This document shows positions 8,419-16,687 of a DNA stretch of 64,000 nt, one piece after another (positions within the stretch are counted from its first letter, which is position 1; every line of letters begins with the position of its first letter). The position numbers were made by a program, and so were the translations under genes. The notes below the pieces were generated by a model that was given only the letters and a program-made list of their open reading frames with translations, did no database searches and was not told the origin of the DNA. This DNA is from Gracilimonas mengyeensis. GTDB taxonomy: Bacteria; Bacteroidota; Rhodothermia; Balneolales; Balneolaceae. The stretch covers positions 120,833-184,832 of the forward strand of contig NZ_FXTP01000011.1 of NCBI RefSeq assembly GCF_900182705.1, given 5' to 3'.

Positions 8419-10068
8419 TTAGTCTTCCTCGTTATCTGTGAGCATTAAAGTGCGTGCAACCTGAGCAGCCTCTGCAGGTTTCAGTTCAATGAAATTCACG
8501 ATCTCTTCTTTTTCGTATTTCTTCTCAGTTAACTGTTTAGGTGCGTTCTCACTAAGCTCCTCTGGTTTCTTCTCTTCATTCTCAGTCATTTCTTCTTCTT
8601 TTTGTCCTGGCAAGCTGTCGGGTACTTCAGATTCATTCAGCTGGTCATCAGCCTCAAAGTCGGAAACTACACGGATGTCATCGTTGCTCATTCGTTTACG
8701 GATGCTGTTCAACAAGAACAGTACGGCAAAGAAAGTGAGTGCGATCAGGGCCCAGCGTATCACATTGTTATACATGTTTGGAGAGGTATTGGTGTATTCG
8801 TCTGTGAGCAGGTACTTGCTGTCAAAGAATTCTACCTGTTCAATCGTGAGCAAATCGCCACGATCTTCCTGAATACCCAGAGCCAACGCCACCACTTCTC
8901 TGAATTTCTCAACTTCTTCGGCGCTGTAAGGCTCAAATACTACCTGGCTTTCACCTTCCGGAGTAGTTTGCGTAACCCGTTTATGATTTAACAGCACCGA
9001 GGCCGTTACTTTATGGATGCCTCCCTGGGTTTTCTCATACACTTCACGGGTTCGGTTAACCTCATAATTCCTTGTTTCAGTAGCGGTGCCATTGTCGTTT
9101 CTTGATACAACCACTGCTCCCCCACGGTCTTCTACCGGCAAGCGCTGATCGATAGGCAGAGGTTCCAAAATCTCATCGTTATTGGTTTGCTCCCGGGTTT
9201 CTTCCGAAATAACTGTACGGCTATCCGGGTCAATAAGGTTTGATTCGCGGGTAAGCTGGTCAAAATCATGCTCAACTGATACACGCAGCACACTGTTGCC
9301 GGCTCCAAGTACGCGATCCAGCATCGACTGGCCCCGGTCAGTTAAGTATGCTTCTGTTTTTTGGCGCAACTGCATTTGGGTTGATCCCATCCCAAATTCA
9401 GAATCATAATCTACCTCATCAGACAATCGGTTACCGGCCTGATCCAAAATGGTTACGTTGGCAGGATCGAGGGTTTCCACACTACCCGCAATCAACGAGC
9501 TGATGCCCTCAATCTGGTTTTGTTCCAGTTTTTTGCCCCTTTTCAGGTTCAAAATAACGGAAGCGGAGGCCTGTACCGCTGTTTCTTCAAAAGGAGAACG
9601 CTCTGGCATTACCAAGTGAATTCTTGAAGATTCTACCTGTTCCAAGCTATTAATAGAACGTGCCAATTCACCTTCAAGGGCTCGTTTCTTATTTACCTGT
9701 TGCATAAAGTCGGTCATACCCAGGGCATTGGTATCAAATAACTCATAGCCCTTAAGGTCAGCCACTCCGCCACTTAATGGCGCAAGCTGCAGGCGGAGCT
9801 CATGTACACGGTCGGCCGGTACATATATAGAGCTCCCTCCCTCTGCCAACTCATATTCAACTCCCTGGCTGTTAAGTTCGGCTACAATTTCCTGGGCATC
9901 TTCTGATTGCAGCGAACCAAAGAGTAAAGCTTTGTTTTCCATCTGCGACCAGTATACCAACCCGGCAACCGCGCCAACTACAACCAGCATCAACCCAATA
10001 AACATGGCCCGCTGGGCATTGCTTAGTGGGCCAAAAAATTGTTGAAATGCTTCTAAATACTTATCCAT
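8419..10068 (-). CDS. fliF: Flagellar MS-ring protein FliF
   Basis: The 549-residue membrane protein has a first transmembrane helix at about residues 22-41 and a second near 440-460 (NVIRWALIALTFFAVLFLL). Between them lies the large periplasmic ring-building region, including the YscJ/FliF motif YVPADRVHELRLQLA and the RIHLVMPERSPFEE stretch. The acidic C-terminal tail ends LKPAEAAQVARTLML, the segment expected to dock with FliG. FliF builds the MS ring, the first structure of the basal body. The order fliE-fliF-fliG is standard. The length is typical. Confidence 0.97.
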   Translation of the reverse strand: MDKYLEAFQQFFGPLSNAQRAMFIGLMLVVVGAVAGLVYWSQMENKALLFGSLQSEDAQEIVAELNSQGVEYELAEGGSSIYVPADRVHELRLQLAPLSGGVADLKGYELFDTNALGMTDFMQQVNKKRALEGELARSINSLEQVESSRIHLVMPERSPFEETAVQASASVILNLKRGKKLEQNQIEGISSLIAGSVETLDPANVTILDQAGNRLSDEVDYDSEFGMGSTQMQLRQKTEAYLTDRGQSMLDRVLGAGNSVLRVSVEHDFDQLTRESNLIDPDSRTVISEETREQTNNDEILEPLPIDQRLPVEDRGGAVVVSRNDNGTATETRNYEVNRTREVYEKTQGGIHKVTASVLLNHKRVTQTTPEGESQVVFEPYSAEEVEKFREVVALALGIQEDRGDLLTIEQVEFFDSKYLLTDEYTNTSPNMYNNVIRWALIALTFFAVLFLLNSIRKRMSNDDIRVVSDFEADDQLNESEVPDSLPGQKEEEMTENEEKKPEELSENAPKQLTEKKYEKEEIVNFIELKPAEAAQVARTLMLTDNEED

Positions 10069-10086
10069 TTTTACTCAGTACCCCTA

Positions 10087-10407
10087 TTATATTTGCATTC
10101 GGCTAAGCTCACCGTAAGCTTCGATCGCCTTGTTGCGGATTTCTACCATCATTTGGAAACTCATTTGAGCTCTCTGCATCGAAATCATTACATCATGCAC
10201 GTTGTCGGTTTTACCGGATATATAATCCTGCATGCTTTTTTCAGACCCCTTCATGGTTTCATCAACCCGATTGATAGCTTTGGTAAGCATTTCCGTAAAG
10301 GAATCGGCTCCCTCTTCAATTTCAATATTAAAGTGCTTCGGGTTTAACTCTGATGAGTTGGGGAGTTTTAAAGGTATACCCTGCTGTAATTGTACTGGAT
10401 CAGTCAT
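10087..10407 (-). CDS. fliE: Flagellar hook-basal body protein FliE
   Basis: The 106-residue product has the FliE signature in its C-terminal half: SMQDYISGKTDNVHDVMISM followed by QRAQMSFQMMVEIRNKAIEAY, which ends in the conserved E-x-R-N-K-x-x-E-A-Y. FliE links the MS ring to the proximal rod and is an early export substrate. It lies between fliF and the small 74-codon gene. The length is normal. Confidence 0.95.
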   Translation of the reverse strand: MTDPVQLQQGIPLKLPNSSELNPKHFNIEIEEGADSFTEMLTKAINRVDETMKGSEKSMQDYISGKTDNVHDVMISMQRAQMSFQMMVEIRNKAIEAYGELSRMQI

Positions 10408-10447
10408 CTCTTTATGTCAGCTTAAATATGGTGATTGGTGAATGGTG

Positions 10448-10672
10448 TTAAATCCTGGTGTCGATGTTCATCCCACGGGCAAATTGCTCTTCGCCTTTCT
10501 GGCCGTCCATGGAATAGAACTTCAGCGTGTTTTCGGAAGTGAATTTTTCCTCAATAAGGGAAGATTCGTCCCGGGTGAGATCGGGAAGTTCCGGTGATTC
10601 TGCGGCTTTACGCAGTGAACTTATGCTGTTAACCTTGGTAAACTGTTGTGGAATAGGTTGTATAGAATTCAT
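10448..10672 (-). CDS. Small uncharacterised protein between flgC and fliE
   Basis: This is a 74-residue hydrophilic protein with no membrane segment, signal peptide or cysteine. It has a basic N-terminal third, an acidic middle with DLTRDESSLIEEKF, and a Gly/Asp-rich end. I do not recognise a family. It is likely real because it begins 4 bp after the flgC stop, reads in the operon direction, and fills a gap that would otherwise interrupt a tightly packed operon. Its place between two rod genes suggests a role in rod assembly or export, for example as a chaperone, but this is inference only. Confidence 0.6.
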   Translation of the reverse strand: MNSIQPIPQQFTKVNSISSLRKAAESPELPDLTRDESSLIEEKFTSENTLKFYSMDGQKGEEQFARGMNIDTRI

Positions 10673-10676
10673 GGGA

Positions 10677-11189
10677 TTATATCTCGAACGATCGTTTAAT
10701 GATTTCTTTTTCTGCCTGGATGCTGCTTAAGTTGGCCTCATAAAGACGGTTGGCGCTTACCAGCTCAGCCATCTCACGTACCATGTCTACGTCGGGGTAG
10801 CGCACCATGCCGTTTTCGTCAGCATCAGGGTGATCGGGATCAAATTCATAGCGAAAACTTTCTGTTTCCTGTACTGTAAATTGAGGGCCAAGACCTTTGG
10901 CTGGCACCTCATTATCACCAATTGAGCCCAATGGACCTTTAAAAGGATCCATATGGCGGGCGTTGGTACGCTGTACGGAAGACATACTGTCGCCCAGTAC
11001 ATCTATAAACTTTTGCTGACCGGGGCCTCTTGTTACCACGGTTTGCGGGCGGTACACTTTATCAGAGCCAACCGGTGCCGATGTTTGGGCGTTGGCAATA
11101 TTTCTTGAGGCCACAGCTATGCGCTCGCGCTGCAAATCAAGGCCTTGAGAAGCGGTTTGGAATGTAGAAGCTATTCTATCAGGTAACAT
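10677..11189 (-). CDS. flgC: Flagellar proximal rod protein FlgC
   Basis: The 170-residue product contains the rod-family N-terminal motif near residues 18-38 (LQRERIAVASRNIANAQTSA). It ends with the canonical C-terminal helix MVREMAELVSANRLYEANLS, as in all FlgC/FlgG-type axial proteins. FlgC is one of the four proximal rod subunits that connect the MS ring to the distal rod. It follows flgB by 13 bp, the standard order. At 170 residues it is slightly longer than enteric FlgC (about 134), because of an insert in the middle region. Confidence 0.95.
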   Translation of the reverse strand: MLPDRIASTFQTASQGLDLQRERIAVASRNIANAQTSAPVGSDKVYRPQTVVTRGPGQQKFIDVLGDSMSSVQRTNARHMDPFKGPLGSIGDNEVPAKGLGPQFTVQETESFRYEFDPDHPDADENGMVRYPDVDMVREMAELVSANRLYEANLSSIQAEKEIIKRSFEI

Positions 11190-11202
11190 ATCGGTAAATT
11201 AT

Positions 11203-11547
11203 TTATCGGTTAACGCCTGTGATTCCGAATCGGAGCATCTGGAAATGATGGCGCAGAGAACGGGTAACCAGTTGTACCCTGATCTGTGTATCTGTCATCT
11301 CGATCATTTCGTCCTCAAGCAATACATTTTCATTTGTTTCCTCTATAGCGCCGGTTACATTTTTCATACCGGCTACGCCGTTGGTCTCTTGAGCTTTTTG
11401 CAGTTCACTTTCAAACTGAACTTGATGCCTTTTATAGCCGGGCGTATCGGCGTTGGCAATGTTGGTTGCCGTTATTCGTTGTCTCAGAGCGTATGCATTC
11501 ATCGCCTGGCCCAACATTTGGCTGTGATTACTATCAATAAACTTCAT
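11203..11547 (-). CDS. flgB: Flagellar proximal rod protein FlgB
   Basis: The product from this ATG is 114 residues: MKFIDSNHSQMLGQAMNAYA, then RQRITATNIANADTPGYKRH, the FlgB signature. It ends in a C-terminal helix with RSLRHHFQMLRFGITG. FlgB is a proximal rod subunit and heads the operon. The open frame extends upstream to 11625, but that longer start is rejected. A perfect sigma-54 promoter lies at 11587-11601, so transcription should begin near 11575 and the longer start would not be on the mRNA. The shorter start also gives the normal FlgB length. Confidence 0.93.
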   Translation of the reverse strand: MKFIDSNHSQMLGQAMNAYALRQRITATNIANADTPGYKRHQVQFESELQKAQETNGVAGMKNVTGAIEETNENVLLEDEMIEMTDTQIRVQLVTRSLRHHFQMLRFGITGVNR

Positions 11548-11585
11548 TGATCTGTTTAAGTCTGGTTTAAGTTCACACATCCAAA

Positions 11586-11602
11586 TGCAATTGGTGTGCC
11601 AC
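11586..11602 (-). promoter_or_regulatory. Sigma-54 (RpoN) promoter of the flgB operon
   Basis: The reverse strand reads TGGCAC-ACCAA-TTGCA, an exact match to the -24/-12 consensus TGGCAC-N5-TTGC. It lies about 40 bp upstream of the chosen flgB ATG, giving a predicted leader of about 28 nt. It implies that an NtrC-type activator (FlrC/FleR-like, not in this window) switches on the basal-body/hook operon. Confidence 0.85.
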
Positions 11603-11843
11603 AGCCACAGAAAAGCCTTATTCACCTAAAAAACTATTTATTTAAGGAAACACCCCACCCCTCAAAGAGTATAAATGACCGCCATGAGGCAAAATTTTCC
11701 GTCTACCCGGCTTTTGATGTTTTACTTAAGAATAGACCCCATCTGCTGATAACCTTTTCAGCGGTGCCTGACCAATAAATTATTTTTAATATGTAATTGA
11801 GCACCCTGATACTTACTATAAAGAACTGTTAGGACTATGATTG

Positions 11844-12791
11844 ATGGATGAGCTAAAAACTTTTATTGCGGATTACCCCTACCCTATCTTCATAATTGAT
11901 GGAAATACCCATCGCATACATTATGCCAATAACTTTGTGGAATCCCGTTCTAAAGCCTCACCGGTAGGAAAGAGAGTAGAAAAGTACCTGCAATTAATTA
12001 CCAGCCCACTGGAAAAGGCTACCTATACGCAATTTGATCAGGCCTGGTATACGCTTAGCGAAAAGGAAATTGATACCACGAACCGGCAATATTATCTGCT
12101 TGAGTTAGAAAAACCCACTAACCTTCCTGATACAGCAACCCTGGATAGCTGGAAAAAAATGATAGCTGTTATGTTGCATCGTCTGCGTTCTCCGCTCACT
12201 GGCATCAATGGGTACCTGGACATGCTGGAGGATGAAAACGAGAATCAAAATCTCAACAAGCGCTTTAAGTCTATTAATAAAGGCTTAACCCACATTTATG
12301 ATTTAATGGACGAGCTGGAGGTCCTTTATAATATCCAACCCGTTCAAAAGAAAGAAGAATTCACCACTACTAATATAAAAGAAGTAGTGGATGAGGCTCT
12401 CCTGTTAGTTGATGAAGAGAACCGTAAACGCATTAGCGTGCAGGGATCATTACCTGATTTCACGCTCGACAGTCTCCCTGTCGTCACACGTCGGATTTTG
12501 AGCTTGCTGCTCACCAATGCTCTCGAGCATTCTTCAGACCAGAATATTGAGCTAACCGTTTCTGAAGATCTTGGGGGAAGAATCACCATTAAGAATACTT
12601 TAAAGAATGGTATAGATCAAGATATTCGTGATCATGTGTTCTACCCTTTTGTAACCACCAAAGCCAATAATTTGGGTATTGGGTTAACCATGGCCTTGCT
12701 ATATGCCCGGCAACTGGGGGGTACTATTTTCTTTGAAGAGAGTACAGAGGAAAAAACGGTCGTCGCACAGCTAAAATTTCCAGTGGCCTGA
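11844..12791 (+). CDS. PAS-containing sensor histidine kinase next to the flagellar operon
   Basis: The 315-residue cytoplasmic kinase lacks transmembrane helices. Residues 5-90 look like a PAS domain (YPYPIFIIDGNTHRIHYAN). The HisKA helix carries the phospho-acceptor His near residue 112 in MLHRLRSPLTGINGYLDML. The HATPase domain has the N-box (SLLLTNALEHS) and a G-box with GIGLTMALLYARQLGG. The layout resembles the soluble FlrB/FleS kinases that activate sigma-54-dependent flagellar genes. It is divergent from the flgB operon with its sigma-54 promoter, which supports that idea, but no response regulator is adjacent. A TTG three bases upstream is an alternative start; an AGGA at 11831-11834 fits the ATG. 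Confidence 0.8.
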   Translation: MDELKTFIADYPYPIFIIDGNTHRIHYANNFVESRSKASPVGKRVEKYLQLITSPLEKATYTQFDQAWYTLSEKEIDTTNRQYYLLELEKPTNLPDTATLDSWKKMIAVMLHRLRSPLTGINGYLDMLEDENENQNLNKRFKSINKGLTHIYDLMDELEVLYNIQPVQKKEEFTTTNIKEVVDEALLLVDEENRKRISVQGSLPDFTLDSLPVVTRRILSLLLTNALEHSSDQNIELTVSEDLGGRITIKNTLKNGIDQDIRDHVFYPFVTTKANNLGIGLTMALLYARQLGGTIFFEESTEEKTVVAQLKFPVA

Positions 12792-12876
12792 AAGGAAAAA
12801 AGTGCCTCGCTAAAGAGTGTGGCTAAAATTTACGTTGGTTCGAGATAAGTTTGACATAAAATAGGTCGGTCATTGC

Positions 12877-12967
12877 TGTATATGTTACGTAATTCGAGGA
12901 TAATTTTTCCCGTCCCCGAACGGGACCAACTTATTATATTTTATCGACGAATTATCTGACATCTACA
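12877..12967. repeat. Short copy of the TGTAGATGTTAGATAA terminal-repeat element (R1)
   Basis: A 91-bp segment starts TGTATATGTTACGTAATTCG and ends AATTATCTGACATCTACA, imperfect terminal inverted repeats. Inside is a small hairpin CCCGTCCCCGAACGGGA. The ends match those of the roughly 400-bp elements at 27974-28375 and 58782-59177. Flanking TCATTGC/CAATGA extends the inverted repeat. It looks like an internally deleted, non-coding mobile repeat. The rest of the gap 12792-13173 shows nothing else recognisable. Confidence 0.7.
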
Positions 12968-13173
12968 ACAATGACGAGTTCTACATCGAACTGACGTTAA
13001 AATTAAAAAAGTAAATTTTTGGTTACTGAGAAAAGCCTGAATGTGTTTGATAAGTTTACCGGTAGTATGTGCAGGCCTGGCAGGATCTTTTCACATTGTG
13101 AATAGAATAATCGACAGTGTTATTTAACGCCCACGCATTGTTATGGTCATTAACCTTTAGTTAAAAGTATAGA

Positions 13174-14469
13174 CTACCACCAATCCTTCAGGTTCGCATT
13201 TTGCGCACCGTTGGTGTCTTCCTTTTCAAATTGCAGCATAAAGCGTGTCTTACCGTCTTTTGAGCAATAGGAGTAACTCCCTCCTAACTGGTTGACCAAT
13301 GAATTCAGCAATTCATAACCGGTTGTATGTTTTTGTGAAGCCATATTCTTGTAATTATCCGCAAAGCCTTTGCCATCGTCAGTGATACTTATATGCACTG
13401 TGTTATCTCTTTCAAAAACGCGGATTTCAATTAAGCCCTCCTTTTGTTGCTCAAAAGCATGTTTGAAGGCATTGCTAATAATTTCATTCAAAATTAATGA
13501 ACAAGGATGGGCTTGGTTCACATTAAGTTCAACAGGCTCGATTCGGGGCACAATTTCAATATTTAGCTGATCACCCTTATAGTACTCACGTACTGTATGA
13601 ATAATTTTATTCATAATAGGAGCGATTTCTATTTTTTGAAGGCTCTCCGATTCATAAAGTACCTCATGCATAGAGGCAAGAGATTTAATTCTTCCCGCGC
13701 TTGCAAACAACCTGCCCTGCACGTATTCATTTTCTTCATTGAAAGCCTGCAGTTGCATTAAACCGGATACAATAGCCAGGTTATTTTTAACCCGGTGATG
13801 AAGCTCAGCCAGCACTATATTTTTTTCTTTGATGGCTTTTTCAAGCTTTTCCTCGGTATCCCGGAAAGAGGTTACATCTTGCCCCGTCAAAATAAATCCG
13901 GTGATGAAACCATAATCATTTTCCAACGGATCCAGCTTTCCTGAAAAGAAATAGGGATCCCCGCACTTTTTAACCTGGTGAAGTTCTCCTTTCCAGCGCA
14001 GCCCTTTCTCTATGGCATTTTTCAATTCCCGTATCTGGGGCGTTAGTGACATACCTGAAGTCAGAAAGACCGCTTCTTTTCCTTTTATTTCATACTGGTT
14101 GTATCCTGTAACTTCCAGAAAGCTCGGATTTCCGTATTCAATGTTTCCCCAGCGGTCAAGTATAAGCACCATAGACGGGCTAAACTCTAAGGCTTTCTCT
14201 AATTTTTCGTGATTTCGTAGTCCCTTTTGGTCCTCTTCGGTAGCGGGAAGTGAAGAGGCATTGAACATACTGTTTGGGAAACCTTCCTTTTTTGGGGGCT
14301 TACCTGAATGGGCGCTGGCCCAACGTATCAGCTTGTCGGTAGCAATGCCCTCAGACAGTATTTCTTTAAGCTTGTTGGATGAGGAGCCGGCATTCTTAAC
14401 CTCTTTAGAATCGTTTCCGGTATTCTTTTCGTTGTCGAAAGATTTTTTTTGAGGCTTTGGTTTTTCCAC
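13174..14469 (-). CDS. PAS sensor histidine kinase of the HisKA_2 type
   Basis: The 431-residue soluble protein has a basic, disordered N-terminal region (1-85), a PAS domain at about 90-205 (LILDRWGNIEYGNPSFLEVT then FILTGQDVTSFRDTEEKL) and a HisKA_2 dimerisation helix. The acceptor His is at 224/225 in LAELHHRVKNNLAIVSGLMQ. The C-terminal HATPase domain has ILNEIISNAFKHAF and ITDDGKGF. Such kinases often sense through PAS ligands and signal to stand-alone receivers. No response regulator is adjacent; the neighbours are a chemoreceptor and the flagellar-side kinase, so a motility-related role is possible but unproven. The gene appears monocistronic, converging with the kinase at 11844. Confidence 0.85.
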   Translation of the reverse strand: MEKPKPQKKSFDNEKNTGNDSKEVKNAGSSSNKLKEILSEGIATDKLIRWASAHSGKPPKKEGFPNSMFNASSLPATEEDQKGLRNHEKLEKALEFSPSMVLILDRWGNIEYGNPSFLEVTGYNQYEIKGKEAVFLTSGMSLTPQIRELKNAIEKGLRWKGELHQVKKCGDPYFFSGKLDPLENDYGFITGFILTGQDVTSFRDTEEKLEKAIKEKNIVLAELHHRVKNNLAIVSGLMQLQAFNEENEYVQGRLFASAGRIKSLASMHEVLYESESLQKIEIAPIMNKIIHTVREYYKGDQLNIEIVPRIEPVELNVNQAHPCSLILNEIISNAFKHAFEQQKEGLIEIRVFERDNTVHISITDDGKGFADNYKNMASQKHTTGYELLNSLVNQLGGSYSYCSKDGKTRFMLQFEKEDTNGAQNANLKDWW

Positions 14470-14610
14470 TTATACAACTCCGAGCAATGGCTCCCATTTA
14501 AAGTTTCTCGAGTGAATCTATTTCTTTCTCAGCACATGCCTTTTTAAGACTTTTGCTGAACTGCAGGTTATCGTCATTAAGTGCAGGTTATATCTACGCT
14601 TTCACAAAAT

Positions 14611-14716
14611 AGAATGGGTGAAACACCAGCCGAAGCTCAGAGTGTTTCACCTATTCAATATCTTTGATACCGAAGGAGATGTGCAGGACCTGAGGCCAAG
14701 CCATCTCCCGGTATTC
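14611..14716 (-). terminator. Pair of hairpins downstream of the chemoreceptor gene
   Basis: Two inverted repeats follow the stop at 14731: GGAGATG...CATCTCC (about 14678-14715) and GGTGAAACAC...GTGTTTCACC (about 14617-14658, a 10-bp stem). Neither has a strong T-run, so the second may end transcription weakly or protect the mRNA 3' end. The call as a terminator is tentative. Confidence 0.4.
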
Positions 14717-14730
14717 TTATTTCTTAAAAA

Positions 14731-16422
14731 TTAATTGAAGAAGAACTCTTCGGGGTGACCATTACTATGGCCATTGACACCATTCTTACTGTGGCCGTTT
14801 TTTCCGTTCCCATTTCCATTTCCGTTTCCAGAATAATAATTATCAGGAGACGACAGATGGCCGTTACTTTGAGGCCGGCTAACCGGTCTGCTTAGTTGAA
14901 CGTTGTTTTGTTGATTTTTCTCGATCAATGCAATTAATCGTCCCACAATATTCTTCATTTCAGATGCCTGAGATGATAACTCTTCAGCAGCACTGGCTGA
15001 TTCTTCGGCAGACGAAGCATTAGCTTGAACCACATCATCAATTTCATTCATCACAGAATTCAGTTGCTCAATTCCGGTAGCTTGCTCTTTAGAAGCAGCT
15101 GAAATCTCAACCACCAGGGTGCTAACGTTTCCGATACTCTGCTCAATTTTCTGCAGGTTTTCAGATACTTCTTCTGCAACGCTGGCTCCCCGCTCGGAAC
15201 TTTCTTGCGAACGTTGAATCAATTCAGAAGTATTAGCAGCGGCTTCGGCACTACGCTGAGCCAGGTTTCTAACTTCCTCGGCTACTACTGCAAATCCTTT
15301 CCCTGCTTCACCGGCACGTGCGGCCTCAACGGCAGCATTCAATGCCAACAGATTGGTCTGGAACGCGATATCATCAATGGTTTTAATAATCTTGGAAGTC
15401 TCCAGAGAGGAATCCTTGATTTCTTCCATAGCGGTAGTCATACGTCTCATGGCTTCCACTCCATTCTCAACCAATGGCTTAGACTCTTTCATGGCCACTT
15501 CAGCCTGGCTTGAGTTATCCGCAGAGTGCTTGATCTGAGATGACATTTCTTCAAGCGAAGAAGTAGTTTCCTGCAGGTTTGCCGCTTGCTGGCTGGTTGT
15601 TTCTGCCAGCGACTGGCTGGAAGAAGAGACTTCTGTGGAAGCAGCATGTACCTGATCGCTTGCATTGTTCAGCATTTCAATAACCGATCTCAGGCTGTCG
15701 CCAATTTTCTTTCTGGTAACAAGACCAAATACAAGAGCCAGAGAAATCGCAATAAGTGAAGCTATACTAATCAACCATACATTGAAACTTGCTGTTTCTT
15801 TTGTCTCTTCCGCCAAATCACGTGCTCCGTTCTCAGCCGCTTCATTTACCAGAATGGTATTGGCCAATAAGTTATCATACTCTTCATCAGCAATAACTTT
15901 GGCTTCCTGCATTTTTCTACTCACAACATTTAGCTGCTCTGAATCTGTAAGATTTCCGAGCTCTTCAGCTGCTTTGTAATAAGTATTCAAATTTTCTTTA
16001 TAGGAGGTAATACTCGCTTTCAAGTCTCCTATTACAGCCTCTAATTCAGGTAATTCGTGTTGTTCGGTATATTCCACTAATTCTTGGTACTCACCCTCAA
16101 TCTTTTCAAAACGGGATAATGCCGTCTGCATGTATTCTTCATTACCTGAAGCGGTGTACTGAAGGTGTTCATAACCCGCTTTACGTACTGCTTGCTCAAG
16201 AGCTGCTGCCGACCCCCATTCTGAGAGATAAATATCAGCAATGAGTGTTGCATTCTTATCAACTTTGGTGAAGGAAAATATTGCTATCACTCCTACCAAA
16301 AGTGTTATCGCAGAGGCTATCACAGTTAATGTGAGTATGCGCTGTCCTATGGTCTGCTTATCATTGCCAACCGACGCACTGCCCGCACTAATCTTACTTA
16401 GTATTTGATCTTTAATAGACAT
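14731..16422 (-). CDS. Methyl-accepting chemotaxis protein (first copy)
   Basis: The 563-residue chemoreceptor has a transmembrane helix at about 28-50 and a helical periplasmic sensor of the four-helix-bundle MCP type (about 50-210). A second helix lies near 215-235 and a long cytoplasmic coiled coil follows. The signalling tip is canonical: [20 protein letters not shown] followed by [20 protein letters not shown]. The C-terminus is an unusual low-complexity tail rich in Gly, Asn and His ([16 protein letters not shown]) ending EEFFFN, perhaps a flexible tether ending in an adaptor-docking peptide. A sigma-28-like promoter lies at 16577-16603. The signalling core is nearly identical to that of the next receptor, implying an ancestral duplication. 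Confidence 0.95.
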   Translation of the reverse strand: MSIKDQILSKISAGSASVGNDKQTIGQRILTLTVIASAITLLVGVIAIFSFTKVDKNATLIADIYLSEWGSAAALEQAVRKAGYEHLQYTASGNEEYMQTALSRFEKIEGEYQELVEYTEQHELPELEAVIGDLKASITSYKENLNTYYKAAEELGNLTDSEQLNVVSRKMQEAKVIADEEYDNLLANTILVNEAAENGARDLAEETKETASFNVWLISIASLIAISLALVFGLVTRKKIGDSLRSVIEMLNNASDQVHAASTEVSSSSQSLAETTSQQAANLQETTSSLEEMSSQIKHSADNSSQAEVAMKESKPLVENGVEAMRRMTTAMEEIKDSSLETSKIIKTIDDIAFQTNLLALNAAVEAARAGEAGKGFAVVAEEVRNLAQRSAEAAANTSELIQRSQESSERGASVAEEVSENLQKIEQSIGNVSTLVVEISAASKEQATGIEQLNSVMNEIDDVVQANASSAEESASAAEELSSQASEMKNIVGRLIALIEKNQQNNVQLSRPVSRPQSNGHLSSPDNYYSGNGNGNGNGKNGHSKNGVNGHSNGHPEEFFFN

Positions 16423-16576
16423 TTTTTTGATGTTTTCGATGTTTGTATTCCACTTTACCTAACTTTTTTTACGGGATGTAGCTTATATATCATCTTATCC
16501 TGTAAACACGTACACATCGTTTTGAAATCTTCCTCTACGGACTTATTTCAATCAAATGGTTTTGTACTTTCCTTCT

Positions 16577-16603
16577 TTATCGGTAATCGTGCCCATTACT
16601 TAA
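16577..16603 (-). promoter_or_regulatory. Sigma-28 (FliA)-like promoter of the first chemoreceptor
   Basis: The reverse strand reads TTAA-N15-ACCGATAA, against the consensus TAAA-N15-GCCGATAA: 7 of 8 in the -10 box, 3 of 4 in the -35 box and the exact spacing. It lies about 155 bp upstream of the start codon. The same arrangement is found before the second chemoreceptor, which strengthens the call. Confidence 0.7.
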
Positions 16604-16627
16604 ATCTTTTATCCAGGGTACCCTAAA

Positions 16628-16668
16628 ACCAAGCCCCGCAACATATTACATACTGCGAGGCTTGGTAC
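16628..16668 (-). terminator. Terminator-like hairpin after the second chemoreceptor
   Basis: On the minus strand ACCAAGCC...GGCTTGGT forms a stem extended by GC pairs, followed by TTTT. It starts 20 bp after the stop of the receptor gene at 16688 and lies before the promoter region of the next receptor. The T-run is short, so its efficiency is uncertain. Confidence 0.6.
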
Positions 16669-16687
16669 AATTCGTTTTGAATTTTAT

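Noticed and set aside
11548..11625. A 26-codon N-terminal extension of FlgB
   Set aside because: It crosses the sigma-54 promoter and lies upstream of the predicted transcript start; the shorter form has the family's normal length.
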